Shown: positions 51,210 to 60,032, numbered from the stretch's first letter. The stretch is DNA of 64,000 nt from Paenibacillus sp. FSL H8-0079 (GCF_037991315.1 NZ_CP150300.1:6076001-6140000); one strand, 5' to 3'. Notes: generated by a model not told the origin, from the sequence alone. Numbers and translations: made by a program.

Positions 51210-52106
51210 ATGAGCAATTATAAAGATAGACAAAAAGCAAGTAATTTCTTTAAAGATAATATACCTGACTTCTTTATACCTGTTAACGAATTACGAGCAC
51301 AAGCTGAAAAAGCATATGGAACATTACCAGTTGCCGATGATGTTGTAAGAGAAAAAGTAGATATTAATGGGATGGAGGGTGAGTGGCAAATAGTTCCTGA
51401 ATCCCAGGATGATCGTGTACTTCTTTACCTACATGGTGGAGGTTTTCTATTTGGAAGCATTGCAACTCATCGCGGAGAAACGAGTGAATTAGGAAGAGCA
51501 GCCAAAGCACGCACCCTGGCTATTAACTATCGCCTGGCACCTGAACATCATTTCCCTGCTCCACTGGACGATGCAATGAACGCCTACAAGTGGTTATTAG
51601 ATCAAGGTTATAAAGGGAAAGATATTATCGTTGCTGGTGAATCAGCAGGAGGCAGTATGACTGCTGGGTTGTTAATGAGCATCCGTGACAATCATCTCCC
51701 TCTTCCATCAGCAGGAGTAATGATTTCCCCTTGGATTGATTTGGGGCAAACTAGTGAAACTTATATAACAAAAGAAGGAATTGATCCAATGAATTCAACT
51801 GCAGGTGTTAAATATTTAGCAGAAACATATTTGAATGGTGTTTCACCAGAGGTTCCTTTAGCATCGCCAATATACGGTGATTTAAGAGGATTACCACCCC
51901 TTTATGTAATGGTGGGAGAAGTTGAAGTGATGTTAAGTGAAGCTTTAACATTTGTTAGCAATGCTGCATTAGCAGGAATTGATGTAAGATTTAGATCCTT
52001 CCCTGGTATGGTTCATAATTGGCCAGCATTTCATTCTTTCCTAGAAGAAGGCAAGGAAGCTATTGAAAGTGCTGGAGCGTTTATGGATGAAATTTTTTCA
52101 AAGTAA
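51210..52106 (+). CDS. Alpha/beta hydrolase (HSL-family esterase)
   Basis: 298 residues of the hormone-sensitive-lipase esterase family. Oxyanion-hole motif HGGGFLFGS (about residue 76), nucleophile Ser in GESAGGS near residue 149, acid near VMVGEVEVML and His in GMVHNWPAF near residue 269. It hydrolyses short-chain esters; physiological substrate unknown. It starts at 51210 with AAGGAGC upstream and lies 51 bp before namA, so an operon is likely. The adjacent ArsR-family gene is the presumed regulator. Confidence 0.9.
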   Translation: MSNYKDRQKASNFFKDNIPDFFIPVNELRAQAEKAYGTLPVADDVVREKVDINGMEGEWQIVPESQDDRVLLYLHGGGFLFGSIATHRGETSELGRAAKARTLAINYRLAPEHHFPAPLDDAMNAYKWLLDQGYKGKDIIVAGESAGGSMTAGLLMSIRDNHLPLPSAGVMISPWIDLGQTSETYITKEGIDPMNSTAGVKYLAETYLNGVSPEVPLASPIYGDLRGLPPLYVMVGEVEVMLSEALTFVSNAALAGIDVRFRSFPGMVHNWPAFHSFLEEGKEAIESAGAFMDEIFSK

Positions 52107-52157
52107 TTATTTTGAGTAAACAAAGAAAATCTAATTTTTTGTTAAGGAGTCGAAACG

Positions 52158-53177
52158 ATGCTTTTCTCCCCCTATAAAATAAAGGACTTAACACTAAAAA
52201 ATAGAATCGTTATGTCCCCTATGAGTATGTACGCTTGTGAAGATGAATCAGGAATTGTGCAGCCTTGGCATAAAATTCACTACCCTGCTCGTGCGGTCGG
52301 AGGTGTAGGACTTATATTGGTAGAGGCTACCGCTATCACAATGCAAGGACGGATGACACCTCAAGACCTTGGTATTTGGAACAATTCCCATATCGAAGGA
52401 CTTAGCGAGCTTACAGGTCTTGTTCACGATTTGGGTACTTCTATTGGAATACAGCTTTCACACGCTGGACGTAAGGCAAAAATAGATGGTTCAATTATTG
52501 CACCTTCACCTATTCCATATGAAGAAGGTCAAAAAGTGCCCGAGGAGATGACTATAAATCAAATAAAAGAAGTAATCCATGGCTTTGTAGAAGGAGCGAA
52601 TCGAGCTAGGAAAGCTGGTTTTGATGTTATAGAAATCCATGCGGCACATGGGTATTTAATTCATGAGTTCTTATCTCCTTTAAGCAACAACCGTCAGGAT
52701 GAGTATGGTGGGTCTCGTGAGAATCGTTTTCGTTTCTTGAAAGAAGTAATTGAAGGTATTAAAACAGTTTGGGAAGGACCTTTATTTGCACGTATTTCTG
52801 CTGATGAATACCATCCTGAAGGGAGTCTACCAGAAGACTACGTGTATTATAGTTCCTTAATGAAGGAACTAGGCGTTGATTTAGTAGACGTCAGCACTGG
52901 TGGATTGGTTGGTATTCGACCGCAAACTTACCCAGGCTATCAAGTACCATTTGCAGACATGATTCGAAGTAAAGCCAACATCCCAACAGGAGCTGTTGGT
53001 TTAATAAAAGAACCAGAACATGCTGAAGAAATTTTACGGAATAATCGTGCCGACTTAATATTCCTCGGCCGTGAGTTAATGTGGAACCCTCATTGGGCAT
53101 ACATGGCTGCAAGTCGTTTAGGTGTCAAACTAGAACTTCCTAAATCCTATTCATGGTCGTGGATAACCAAGCTATAA
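52158..53177 (+). CDS. namA: NADPH dehydrogenase NamA (YqjM-type Old Yellow Enzyme)
   Basis: 339 residues, close to B. subtilis YqjM (338). TIM-barrel OYE with FMN: N-terminal [26 protein letters not shown] (Cys26-type redox-tuning cysteine in MYACE), [10 protein letters not shown] with the His-Ala-Gly active-site motif near residue 108, [21 protein letters not shown] near residue 170, and [17 protein letters not shown] at the C-terminus. It reduces activated C=C bonds, quinones and nitro compounds at the expense of NADPH, detoxifying electrophiles. GTTAAGGAG precedes the ATG at 52158. AT-rich, part of the island. Confidence 0.93.
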   Translation: MLFSPYKIKDLTLKNRIVMSPMSMYACEDESGIVQPWHKIHYPARAVGGVGLILVEATAITMQGRMTPQDLGIWNNSHIEGLSELTGLVHDLGTSIGIQLSHAGRKAKIDGSIIAPSPIPYEEGQKVPEEMTINQIKEVIHGFVEGANRARKAGFDVIEIHAAHGYLIHEFLSPLSNNRQDEYGGSRENRFRFLKEVIEGIKTVWEGPLFARISADEYHPEGSLPEDYVYYSSLMKELGVDLVDVSTGGLVGIRPQTYPGYQVPFADMIRSKANIPTGAVGLIKEPEHAEEILRNNRADLIFLGRELMWNPHWAYMAASRLGVKLELPKSYSWSWITKL

Positions 53178-53234
53178 AAACTGATATAAAATCGATGATT
53201 CCAACTTTACGAAACAACTTTCTTTATTCAAAGA

Positions 53235-53480
53235 AGAGAAGTCAGCCGATCAATGTGATCGGCTGCTTTTCATTTGGGGATTCGATCATTACGCTAACGG
53301 AAAACGTTAGCTTAATGAAAAAAGAATCAACGTGATCAACTGCGTTTTACAACTAACGGATGACAATAGGGATCGTTGCAGAAATGCTAACGATCCTTTT
53401 TTGTATACCTTTACAGAAAGTAGAGAACAGGAAAATTATATTAGGATGATGAGCTCCTCATTACGCTAACGGGCAGGTTA
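53235..53480 (+). repeat. Hairpin module repeat R2, copy b
   Basis: Order: the namA terminator hairpin; GCTAACGGAAAACGTTAGC (53293-53311); a block including GAATCAACGTGATCAACTGCG and ACAACTAACGGATGACAATAGGGATCG; a hairpin GATCGTT/AACGATC followed by T-run (53375-53401); TATACCTTTACAG; then CTAACGGGCAGGTTAG (53468-53483 region). The segment 53294-53415 is about nine-tenths identical to 56501-56622. No gene in 53178-53618. Confidence 0.75.
53241..53271 (+). terminator. Rho-independent terminator of namA
   Basis: Stem AGCCGATCA (53244-53252) / TGATCGGCT (53256-53264) with a 3-nt loop, then GCTTTTC. It doubles as the first hairpin of repeat R2 copy b. Confidence 0.7.
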
Positions 53481-53618
53481 GTTTAGTCTTGTATTATGAG
53501 TGCATTTTATTGTTCGAAATAGCAAGTCGTGCTCGGTTTCTAGCAGAGGAGACGTCATTAGAAACTCAAAAAGCTCTGACCGCACGAATGCAGACAGAAC
53601 TTTCCTTCTCAGCTGATA

Positions 53619-54293
53619 TCAACAGCCGTTTTTATTATCTATTGAACAAAATACCGCTGTGGTATCTTGTTCTAAATTTGTGCGAGCTAAACGCTCTTCA
53701 AGCTCCTCAATGTCCATAGTCCCAGCAAGTGAGATTATCTCTTTGCCGTTACGGAGAAGGAGGGTAGGAAAGCTATTTATCCCTAAGTTTCTTACTTTGG
53801 TGAAGTCTTCGCGTGCTGCAGCGGCTCCCGATGGGTCTTTCAAAAGTTCCATTACAGAGTTTGGATCAATATTATTATCAACGGCAATTTTACGATAAGT
53901 TTCTGGATCACTGAGACTCAAACCATCGTAATAAAATGCATGCTGCATTGCGCAGGCGAGATAGATGGAACGATCCGGGGCTAGGGATCGCAAAGCATTA
54001 AATCCAATTGCTGATGAATTAGAATCCATAACGAAGCTTCCCTCTTTTAGGAGTTCCTGATAAGCTGTTCCAAACTCGGCTCCAGTAAGTTGACTAATCC
54101 GTTTATTAGCTTCTGGAATATGAGGGAATGAACCCATTGAATGACTTTGATCACCAATAAACAGACCACCGCTCAATACGGTAAGTGGCAGTTCTGGGTG
54201 ATTTTCATGCAACGTACGGATGGTTTTTGAAAACCCATAACACCATCCACAATAGGCGTCCCATGCATAGATAAGCTCTTTGTCAGTATTCAC
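53619..54293 (-). CDS. DsbA-family / FrnE-like thiol oxidoreductase
   Basis: 224 residues. Thioredoxin-like fold with CGWC active site near residue 15 (YAWDAYCGWCYGFSKT), helical insertion (about 60-160) and cis-Pro region GINSFPTLLLRNG near residue 178. No signal peptide, as in cytoplasmic FrnE/YwbO-like members and 2-hydroxychromene-2-carboxylate isomerase relatives. It probably handles disulfides or glutathione/bacillithiol-type conjugates under electrophile stress. It is the third gene of the azoreductase operon, 38 bp after the second. Confidence 0.87.
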   Translation of the reverse strand: MNTDKELIYAWDAYCGWCYGFSKTIRTLHENHPELPLTVLSGGLFIGDQSHSMGSFPHIPEANKRISQLTGAEFGTAYQELLKEGSFVMDSNSSAIGFNALRSLAPDRSIYLACAMQHAFYYDGLSLSDPETYRKIAVDNNIDPNSVMELLKDPSGAAAAREDFTKVRNLGINSFPTLLLRNGKEIISLAGTMDIEELEERLARTNLEQDTTAVFCSIDNKNGC

Positions 54294-54330
54294 AACTACT
54301 TCTCCTTTCTAAATCAATCTTTCCGCCTCG

Positions 54331-54963
54331 CTAACCTACTACCGTAAAGCGTTTATTTTGGTGCTGTGGTTTCTCAATTTCATCAAGCATTGCAATGGCA
54401 AAGTCAGGATAACTAATATAACTTTCACCAGCTGCGTTTAAAATGACGTAATCAGAGCCTACTTGATATGAACCAGTTCTTTTACCATCTGGGTCAAAAA
54501 CTCCCCCAGGGCTAAGATATGTCCATTGAATATCATTGGTTTCTTGTAAATCCTGAAGATTTTTCCACATGTTCGTTGCGGTTGGAAAGTATGCCTCTGG
54601 GAATCCAGGTGCTTCGAATTTCCGGAGAGTTTTCGTTTCGTCAAGATACAAACTTCCTGCTCCTCCGACCACAACCAATCTTGTATTAAGAGCTCCTTTT
54701 AGCGCTTTGATTAGTACTTTTCCAGCTTCTACATGTTGATGTTCCTGACCATTTGGAGCTTTGAAGGCATTTACGATAACATCGTATTGCTTCAAATCGG
54801 ACTCGTTTAAGTCAAAAATGTTCTTCTCCAACACTGATACGTTATCATCTTGAATTTTAGCAGCATTTCTTACAATCGCTGAAACTTCATGTCCCCTTTT
54901 TAAGGCTTCCTTCAAGATATAATCGCCTGCTTTACCACTTGCACCAATAATTCCAATTCTCAT
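54331..54963 (-). CDS. NAD(P)H-binding oxidoreductase (YwnB-like)
   Basis: 210 residues. Rossmann motif GIIGASGKAGDYIL at the N-terminus (GxxGxxG), followed by RGHEVSAIVRNAAKI and YDVIVNAFKAP. It belongs to the NmrA/atypical SDR group; the catalytic Tyr-Lys pair is not evident. B. subtilis YwnB, encoded next to the Rrf2 regulator YwnA, looks like the nearest relative, and an Rrf2 gene is divergent here too. It lies 37 bp after the azoreductase gene, in the same operon. Confidence 0.87.
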   Translation of the reverse strand: MRIGIIGASGKAGDYILKEALKRGHEVSAIVRNAAKIQDDNVSVLEKNIFDLNESDLKQYDVIVNAFKAPNGQEHQHVEAGKVLIKALKGALNTRLVVVGGAGSLYLDETKTLRKFEAPGFPEAYFPTATNMWKNLQDLQETNDIQWTYLSPGGVFDPDGKRTGSYQVGSDYVILNAAGESYISYPDFAIAMLDEIEKPQHQNKRFTVVG

Positions 54964-54999
54964 CTTCGGTTCCTCCTTATATTCACCTGTTTTGTCTAA

Positions 55000-55638
55000 T
55001 TAGAACGTTTGAGCAAGATCTTTTGCACGGCGGAGTGCATCTTCCTTGATTTCCTGAGCTTTATCGCGGGCTTTATTGTGGCCCTCAACGAACAATCCTT
55101 CAAAAGAAGGAACACCAAAGAAATTCATAATGACTTGGAGATGACGATGGCCCATTTCAAGTTCTGATGCTGGTGCCTCAGAATAAAATCCACCACGTGC
55201 TTGGATGTGTAATGCTTTTTTGTCAGTCAAAAGCCCTACAGGTTGCCCTTGTTCGGTGTATCTGAACGATTTTCCGGCTACAGAAACTGCATCAATGTAA
55301 GCTTTCATAATAGGCGGATATGAGAAGTTCCAAAAAGGAGTAACAAATACATATTTATCAGCTTGGATAAATTGATCAGACAATTCAGCAAGACGTGTTA
55401 CTTTATCTTGTTCCTCTTTTGATAATTGATTAAATTCTGTACCTGAACGAAGTTTCCCCCAACCGCTAAATACATCTGCGTCGATATAAGGGATATATTC
55501 TTTATACAAATCAACAGCGATTACTTCATCCTGTGGATTTACTGCTTTATAAGATTCAATGAACGTGCTGCCAACTGCCATGCTGTAGGACTGAGTTTCA
55601 TCATGTGGATGCGCTGTGATATACAATACTTTTGCCAT
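55000..55638 (-). CDS. azoR: FMN-dependent NADH azoreductase
   Basis: 212 residues with the flavodoxin-like fold of Azo[24 protein letters not shown] (phosphate-binding loop), [34 protein letters not shown] near residue 95 (FMN-binding PxWNF), [12 protein letters not shown] near residue 143. It reduces quinones and azo compounds by two electrons with NADH. The ATG at 55638 follows AAAGGATGG; an ATG four codons earlier lies inside that site. First gene of an operon with ywnB-like and dsbA-like genes, divergent from an Rrf2 regulator, with paired palindromes between them. Confidence 0.92.
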   Translation of the reverse strand: MAKVLYITAHPHDETQSYSMAVGSTFIESYKAVNPQDEVIAVDLYKEYIPYIDADVFSGWGKLRSGTEFNQLSKEEQDKVTRLAELSDQFIQADKYVFVTPFWNFSYPPIMKAYIDAVSVAGKSFRYTEQGQPVGLLTDKKALHIQARGGFYSEAPASELEMGHRHLQVIMNFFGVPSFEGLFVEGHNKARDKAQEIKEDALRRAKDLAQTF

Positions 55639-55669
55639 AATTGGTACCATCCTTTATAATGTATTTTGT

Positions 55670-55715
55670 ATCCTGTAACCATTTAGATTACATGTAATTA
55701 TAATAGTTACAGGAT
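55670..55715. promoter_or_regulatory. Nested palindrome operator in the azoR/Rrf2 divergent region
   Basis: Outer arms ATCCTGTAAC (55670-55679) and GTTACAGGAT (55706-55715) are perfect inverted repeats; between them lies the 12-bp palindrome ATTACATGTAAT (55687-55698). The motif family TGTAAC/GTTACA suggests binding of the dimeric Rrf2 protein encoded next to it. Confidence 0.7.
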
Positions 55716-55824
55716 GAGCACTTGTCAATACTAAATTGTATATTGGCATTTACGTTATGCATTCATGCAGTTGTAATCAATCTATTACTGCTAAAATAGT
55801 TAAAGTATTAAGGAGGGATAAGCA

Positions 55825-56253
55825 ATGTCGATCAGCAGTCGTTTCTCAGTAGGAATTCACATTTTATCGTTGCTTGAGGTAAATAAGACAGGGGTTAACT
55901 CATCGGAGGCAATAGCCAACAGCGTTAACACTAACCCTGTTGTAATAAGAAGAATTATGGGTATGCTTAAAAGTGCTGGATTGGTTAAAATAAAGCCTGG
56001 AGTCGCAGGTGCCAAATTAGCTCGGAAATTGTCTGACATCACTCTGTTTGATGTATACAAAGCAGTAAACGTAGTAAACGAAAATGAATTATTTAGTATC
56101 CATGAAAATCCAAATCCAGATTGCCCTGTTGGAAAACAATTGCAAGAAACGATTGAACCTATTTTTATTTTAGCCCAGTCAGCTTTAGAAAAGGTCCTCC
56201 AGGGAGTTACTATAGAAGATGTTGTTAATAATTTTAATAATGTTCCGAGTTAG
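55825..56253 (+). CDS. Rrf2-family transcriptional regulator (YwnA-like)
   Basis: 142 residues. Winged helix ISSRFSVGIHILSLLEV...SSEAIANSVNTNPVVIRRIMGMLKSAGLVKIKPGVAGAKLARKLSDITLFDVYKAV, the Rrf2 layout. Only one Cys (NPDCPVGKQL near residue 96) is seen, so a [2Fe-2S] cluster as in IscR is not supported; thiol-based sensing by that Cys is possible. Divergent from the azoreductase operon and the presumed controller of it. AAGGAGGG precedes the ATG. Confidence 0.9.
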   Translation: MSISSRFSVGIHILSLLEVNKTGVNSSEAIANSVNTNPVVIRRIMGMLKSAGLVKIKPGVAGAKLARKLSDITLFDVYKAVNVVNENELFSIHENPNPDCPVGKQLQETIEPIFILAQSALEKVLQGVTIEDVVNNFNNVPS

Positions 56254-56277
56254 GCACGTTGGCTAACACAAAACGTA

Positions 56278-56310
56278 AGCAGTCAACCTGGTGGTTGACT
56301 GCTTTTGTTC
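56278..56310 (+). terminator. Rho-independent terminator of the Rrf2 gene
   Basis: Stem AGCAGTCAACC (56278-56288) / GGTTGACTGCT (56293-56303) with a TGGT loop and TTTTG run. Same position and design as the hairpin that opens R2 copies a and b. Confidence 0.8.
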
Positions 56311-56500
56311 ATTAAGCGGGGTGCGATTCACATAAAAGCTCAGTCAGTAAACGCTATGTTTTTATTAGACAAGGCATCCCTCAGCTCCATAATCGTCTGT
56401 CGGCTGGATGGCATTGAAACTCAAAAGAATGATGTAGAAACTCGTGACTTTGCTCATCTTGATTGGAATCTTTCAATTTATAACCCCCCAACCAATTGAA

Positions 56501-56622
56501 CTAACGGGAAACGTTAGCTTAATGCTCAAAGAATCAACGTAATCAACTGCGGTTTACAACTAACGGATACCAATAGGGATCGTTGCAAAAATGCTAACGA
56601 TCCTTATTGATATACCTTTACG
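56501..56622 (+). repeat. Hairpin module repeat R2, copy c
   Basis: CTAACGGGAAACGTTAG palindrome, GAATCAACGTAATCAACTGCG, ACAACTAACGGATACCAATAGGGATCG, hairpin GATCGTT/AACGATC and TATACCTTTACGG, colinear with 53294-53415. The pectate lyase fragment begins at its right end. The upstream part (56254-56500) contains no credible gene. Confidence 0.78.
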
Positions 56623-57496
56623 GACATACACAGCCCCTTGGGATGGTGTAACAGCTCGATCAGGCTGGAAAGACCCGAATGGCATTGAACTTGGCACCTT
56701 CGATAATGATGCGACAACTTCCGAGATCCGATTCCTGGCTGATATGTATGAGAAAACAGGCAATCTGGCCTTTAAGAACAGTGTCCGTAAAGCGGTGGAC
56801 TTTATCCTGATTTCCCAATATCCATCTGGAGGTTGGCCTCAGGTTTATCCCAAACGAAGTAATTACTCTGATGCAGTGACTTACAACGACAATGCCATGG
56901 TACAGACGATGGTTTTGTTAGACGATATGGTTGAGCGAAGAAGTGGGTTTAACAACGATATATTGACCACCAACGACCGTAGCAAGCTGAAGAAAGCTCT
57001 GGACAAAGGGATGGATTATACGCTGAAAGCGCAAATTATCAATGCTGGTCAGCCCACCGTTTGGGGTGCGCAGCATGATCCTGTGACCTATGCCCCTGTG
57101 CCGGGCAGAGCCTATGAGTTAGCCTCCAAGTCGGGATCAGAGTCGGTGGCGATTACTGCTTTTCTGATGTCCAGGCCTCAGACTCCCGAGATTGAACAAG
57201 CCGCCAAAGGGGCTCTCCGATGGTTCGATACGGTACGAGAGAATGGAACCAAGTATAACCGACAAGGACCCGTGTATTTTGAACCGGATGCAGGGAGTGT
57301 GATCTGGTACCGTTTCTATAACGTGGATGAAGATGTGCCTTTCTACGCGGATCGGGATGGACTGAAGTATATGAACATTCTGGATATCAGTGAGGAACGA
57401 CGACACGGCTACTCTTGGGCCGGAAGCTATGCTCGTAACCTACTTAAGCTGGCTTCGGATCAAGGCTATTACACGCTAAACCAGCCATTGCCTTAA
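56623..57496 (+). pseudogene. Pectate lyase (PL10) lacking its 5' end
   Basis: About 290 codons of a polysaccharide lyase family 10 pectate lyase: FDNDATTSEIRFLADMY, KAVDFILISQYPSGGWPQVYPKR, VTYNDNAMVQTMVLLDDM, PTVWGAQHDPVTYAPVPGRAYE, YNVDEDVPFYADRDGLKYMNILDISEERRHGYSWAG. These include the catalytic-site Arg/Asp region and calcium ligands of the C-terminal half. Signal peptide and N-terminal portion are absent: homology starts exactly where repeat R2 copy c ends, so the gene was truncated by the event that placed the repeat there. No start codon with ribosome-binding site fits. Base composition matches the ordinary chromosome, so this is the original locus to the right of the island. Confidence 0.87.
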
Positions 57497-57557
57497 TCAG
57501 GGAACCAACCTCTACCTACTGAGAGACTGAAGCTACGTCGTATACGAAGTCAACTTA

Positions 57558-57592
57558 AAAAGCCTATCCTCGCTAATGCAAGGATAGGCTTC
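57558..57592 (-). terminator. Terminator between the pectate lyase remnant and glutathione peroxidase
   Basis: Stem AAGCCTATCCT (57560-57570) / AGGATAGGCTT (57581-57591); T-runs on both sides, so probably bidirectional for the convergent genes. Confidence 0.75.
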
Positions 57593-57606
57593 TCAACGTT
57601 CATGTA

Positions 57607-58086
57607 TTAACCGAGCAATTTCTCGATCTCTGCGCTCATGTTCTCCGGGGATTCTTTCGGTTCAACACGACCTACCACTTCACCTTCACGGTTAACAAGG
57701 AACTTGGTAAAGTTCCATTGGATGTCGGTTGTTTCGCCTACGCCGGGTTGTTGCTCCTTCAGGTATTGGAACAGAGGATGTGTTTCCTCACCATTCACAT
57801 CTACCTTGGCAAACACCGGGAAATTCACACCATAGTTAATCTGGCAAAATGATTCGGCTTCCTCACTTGTACCTGGCTCCTGCCCTCCAAACTGGTTACA
57901 AGGGAAACCCAGTACAACCAAGCCTTGATCGCGATAACGATCGTAGAGCTTTTGCAATTCACCATATTGTGGGGTAAGTCCACACTTGCTGGCTGTATTG
58001 GCAATGACCAATACCTTACCTTGATACAGATCCAGTGAGACTTCCTGGTTCGCGGTGGTTACCGCCTGATATGAATATACGGACAT
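57607..58086 (-). CDS. Glutathione peroxidase family protein
   Basis: 159 residues, thioredoxin-dependent peroxidase of the BsaA/GPx type. Catalytic Cys in NTASKCGLTPQY (near residue 35), the Gln and Trp of the tetrad in GFPCNQFGGQEPG and IQWNFTKFLV. It reduces hydrogen peroxide and organic hydroperoxides. The ATG at 58086 has GGGAGGAA six bases upstream; the longer frame from 58107 contains that site. Single gene. Confidence 0.92.
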   Translation of the reverse strand: MSVYSYQAVTTANQEVSLDLYQGKVLVIANTASKCGLTPQYGELQKLYDRYRDQGLVVLGFPCNQFGGQEPGTSEEAESFCQINYGVNFPVFAKVDVNGEETHPLFQYLKEQQPGVGETTDIQWNFTKFLVNREGEVVGRVEPKESPENMSAEIEKLLG

Positions 58087-58238
58087 GACTGATTCCTCCC
58101 ATGACATATGTTGGTTTGGACTGTTGCGAGCACGTTGGTATAACCAATGAACCTACAGCCTGTCTTATTATTATAAACCTGATTCGATGCGATTACCAAA
58201 TCTCGGATTTACCCATATCCCTTTGCTCCCGACACACT

Positions 58239-59051
58239 TTAACCCGACTTGGCAGCCACAATCGCATCATACCGCTCTTGCCGCTCGGTCTTGGTCAGTT
58301 TGGGACAGCTGTAACAGTAGTTCTGCCCACCGTACACCTGATAGTGCAGGCAGCATGTCGGCTTCATCAGCATAGTCTCTCCCGGTTGATGCGGATTATC
58401 GATCTCGACCGGTTTGAATGACAGCAAATTCTTGCGTAACCCCAGAATCTCCGGTGGCAAGGCGATGACATGCTCATATCCCTGAATTACAGCTTCTCGT
58501 TCCGATTCTGTAATGTCCATCTTTACCACCGTCGTCTTGAACCATCTCAAGATGGATGCGAGCTGTGCCCACATCTGACCCGTGTTTGCTTCTCCAGCAA
58601 GGGCCACCCCTTCAATCAGTGGTCGTAGTTGTTCGCCGTAATATGCTGTAAGTAACTCATTCCGCCAGAGGGATCCACCTTCAACACCGTTGTTGACTGA
58701 ACCAGGATGGGCATGCTCAGTTACATCCAAAAGTTGAAAATGGAGTACGGGGCGCCCCTCTTGAACCTCCAACTGCAGTTGGATATTCTCCAGCGAAATA
58801 TTCAGCGACGTGTCACACATGCAAGTCATGTAATGAATACCAAGCAATAGACCTCGAACAGAGTGCATGAAATATACAGCAGCAGAGCGAAGAGAATCTG
58901 CACGCAGGTGCTCATTATAGGCTTCGAGCATAAGCTTTGCGTTCTCCGGATGTCTCAACAATGTCAAAGGCATGCCAAAAACCGGTTCGTTAACCGGGCC
59001 GGTCGTTATACGTCCATATTGCTCTAACCACGTGTAGTTGATTGCTCCCAT
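58239..59051 (-). CDS. FhuF-like ferric-siderophore reductase
   Basis: 270 residues. C-terminal [2Fe-2S] motif of the FhuF family: CC in KPTCCLHYQV and C-x2-C in YCYSCP (C-C-x10-C-x2-C). The N-terminal part (NYTWLEQYGRITTGPVNEPVFGMPLTLL) matches the siderophore-interacting domain of this group. It releases iron from imported ferri-siderophore in the cytoplasm by reduction. The ATG at 59051 has GGGAGG ten bases upstream; an earlier ATG (59099) contains no site. It follows the Fur-controlled ABC ATPase by 93 bp on the same strand, so both are probably iron-repressed. Confidence 0.88.
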   Translation of the reverse strand: MGAINYTWLEQYGRITTGPVNEPVFGMPLTLLRHPENAKLMLEAYNEHLRADSLRSAAVYFMHSVRGLLLGIHYMTCMCDTSLNISLENIQLQLEVQEGRPVLHFQLLDVTEHAHPGSVNNGVEGGSLWRNELLTAYYGEQLRPLIEGVALAGEANTGQMWAQLASILRWFKTTVVKMDITESEREAVIQGYEHVIALPPEILGLRKNLLSFKPVEIDNPHQPGETMLMKPTCCLHYQVYGGQNYCYSCPKLTKTERQERYDAIVAAKSG

Positions 59052-59144
59052 TGGTTGCAAACCTCCCATGAATGCGAATGAGCCGCGTGCATTATGCACA
59101 GCGGCTTCATTCTATAATGTAAGGACCACGTATGGCCCATTTCG

Positions 59145-60032
59145 TTAACTTCCTGTCGCTTGACGAGCAAGTTGCTCTGTCCGTCCGCCTGCATGAACCA
59201 TCGCGCTGTTCATGACCATCTGGTCTGGCGTTTTGGATTGCTGACGTTCACCTGCAAGAGCGTATGGCAAGCAAAGCGGTACACCGGAGCGCGGATCCGT
59301 TACGATATCTGCTTCGATGTTAAATACTTCACGAAGTACATCCGTGTTCATAACTTCCACGGGTGAACCATGTGCAATGGCTTTACCTTTTTTGATACCA
59401 ATCATGTGATGAGCATAACGGGAAGCGTGGTTCAAGTCATGCACAACCATAACAATGGTACGATTGGCTGTGGCATTCAGCTGCTCCAGCAATTGCAATA
59501 CTTCAAGCTGGTGAGCCATATCCAGGAACGTTGTCGGCTCGTCCAGGAAAAGGATATCTGTTTCTTGGGCAAGTGCCATGGCAATCCAGGCACGTTGACG
59601 CTGTCCACCGGACAGTTGATCAATCGGACGATCATGGAATTCAGTCATGGCTGTCACTTCAATAGCCCATTCAATCATGCGTTTGTCTTCAGAACGCATG
59701 GAACCAAATCCTTTTTGATAAGGAAAACGTCCGTAGGATACTAGTTCAGTAACCGTAAGTCCTTCAGGGGCTGTCGGGTTCTGTGGCAAAATCGCAAGTT
59801 GCTTGGCAACTTCACGCGTAGACTGCTTATGGATGGACTTCCCGTCGAGCAATACATTACCTGCTTTTGGAGCCATAATACGTGCCATCGTTTTCAGGAT
59901 AGTTGACTTCCCTGAACCATTGGCTCCAACAAGTGCTGTAATTTTTCCTTGGGGAATCTGAATATTCAGATCCTCTACAATTAGTCTTTCCTCATAAGCG
60001 ATATCCAGCTTGGTCGTCTCCAGACGAAACAT
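59145..60032 (-). CDS. Iron-siderophore ABC transporter ATP-binding protein (FecE/FhuC-like)
   Basis: 295 residues: Walker A GANGSGKST (about residue 36), signature LSGGQRQRAWIAMALAQ (about 141), Walker B DILFLDEPTTFLDMAHQLEVL and H-switch VMVVHDLNHASRYA. It energises FecCD-type siderophore permeases. No permease is encoded nearby; the orphan siderophore-binding protein at 23-24 kb lacks one too. A near-perfect Fur box lies 106 bp upstream. The C-terminus (residues 265-295) is a low-complexity, poorly conserved tail. Confidence 0.93.
   Translation of the reverse strand: MFRLETTKLDIAYEERLIVEDLNIQIPQGKITALVGANGSGKSTILKTMARIMAPKAGNVLLDGKSIHKQSTREVAKQLAILPQNPTAPEGLTVTELVSYGRFPYQKGFGSMRSEDKRMIEWAIEVTAMTEFHDRPIDQLSGGQRQRAWIAMALAQETDILFLDEPTTFLDMAHQLEVLQLLEQLNATANRTIVMVVHDLNHASRYAHHMIGIKKGKAIAHGSPVEVMNTDVLREVFNIEADIVTDPRSGVPLCLPYALAGERQQSKTPDQMVMNSAMVHAGGRTEQLARQATGS

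Noticed and set aside
53489..53719. A 76-codon open frame after R2b
   Set aside because: It runs into the dsbA-like gene antisense and has no start signal or homology that I recognise.
56305..56499. A 64-codon open frame between the Rrf2 terminator and repeat R2c
   Set aside because: No ribosome-binding site, no familiar motif, and it lies in repeat-rich island DNA; probably chance or debris.
50475..56622. R2 repeats considered as integron attC sites
   Set aside because: The GTTRRRY/RYYYAAC core pairs of attC are not properly matched and no integron integrase is present; only the cassette-like layout remains of interest.
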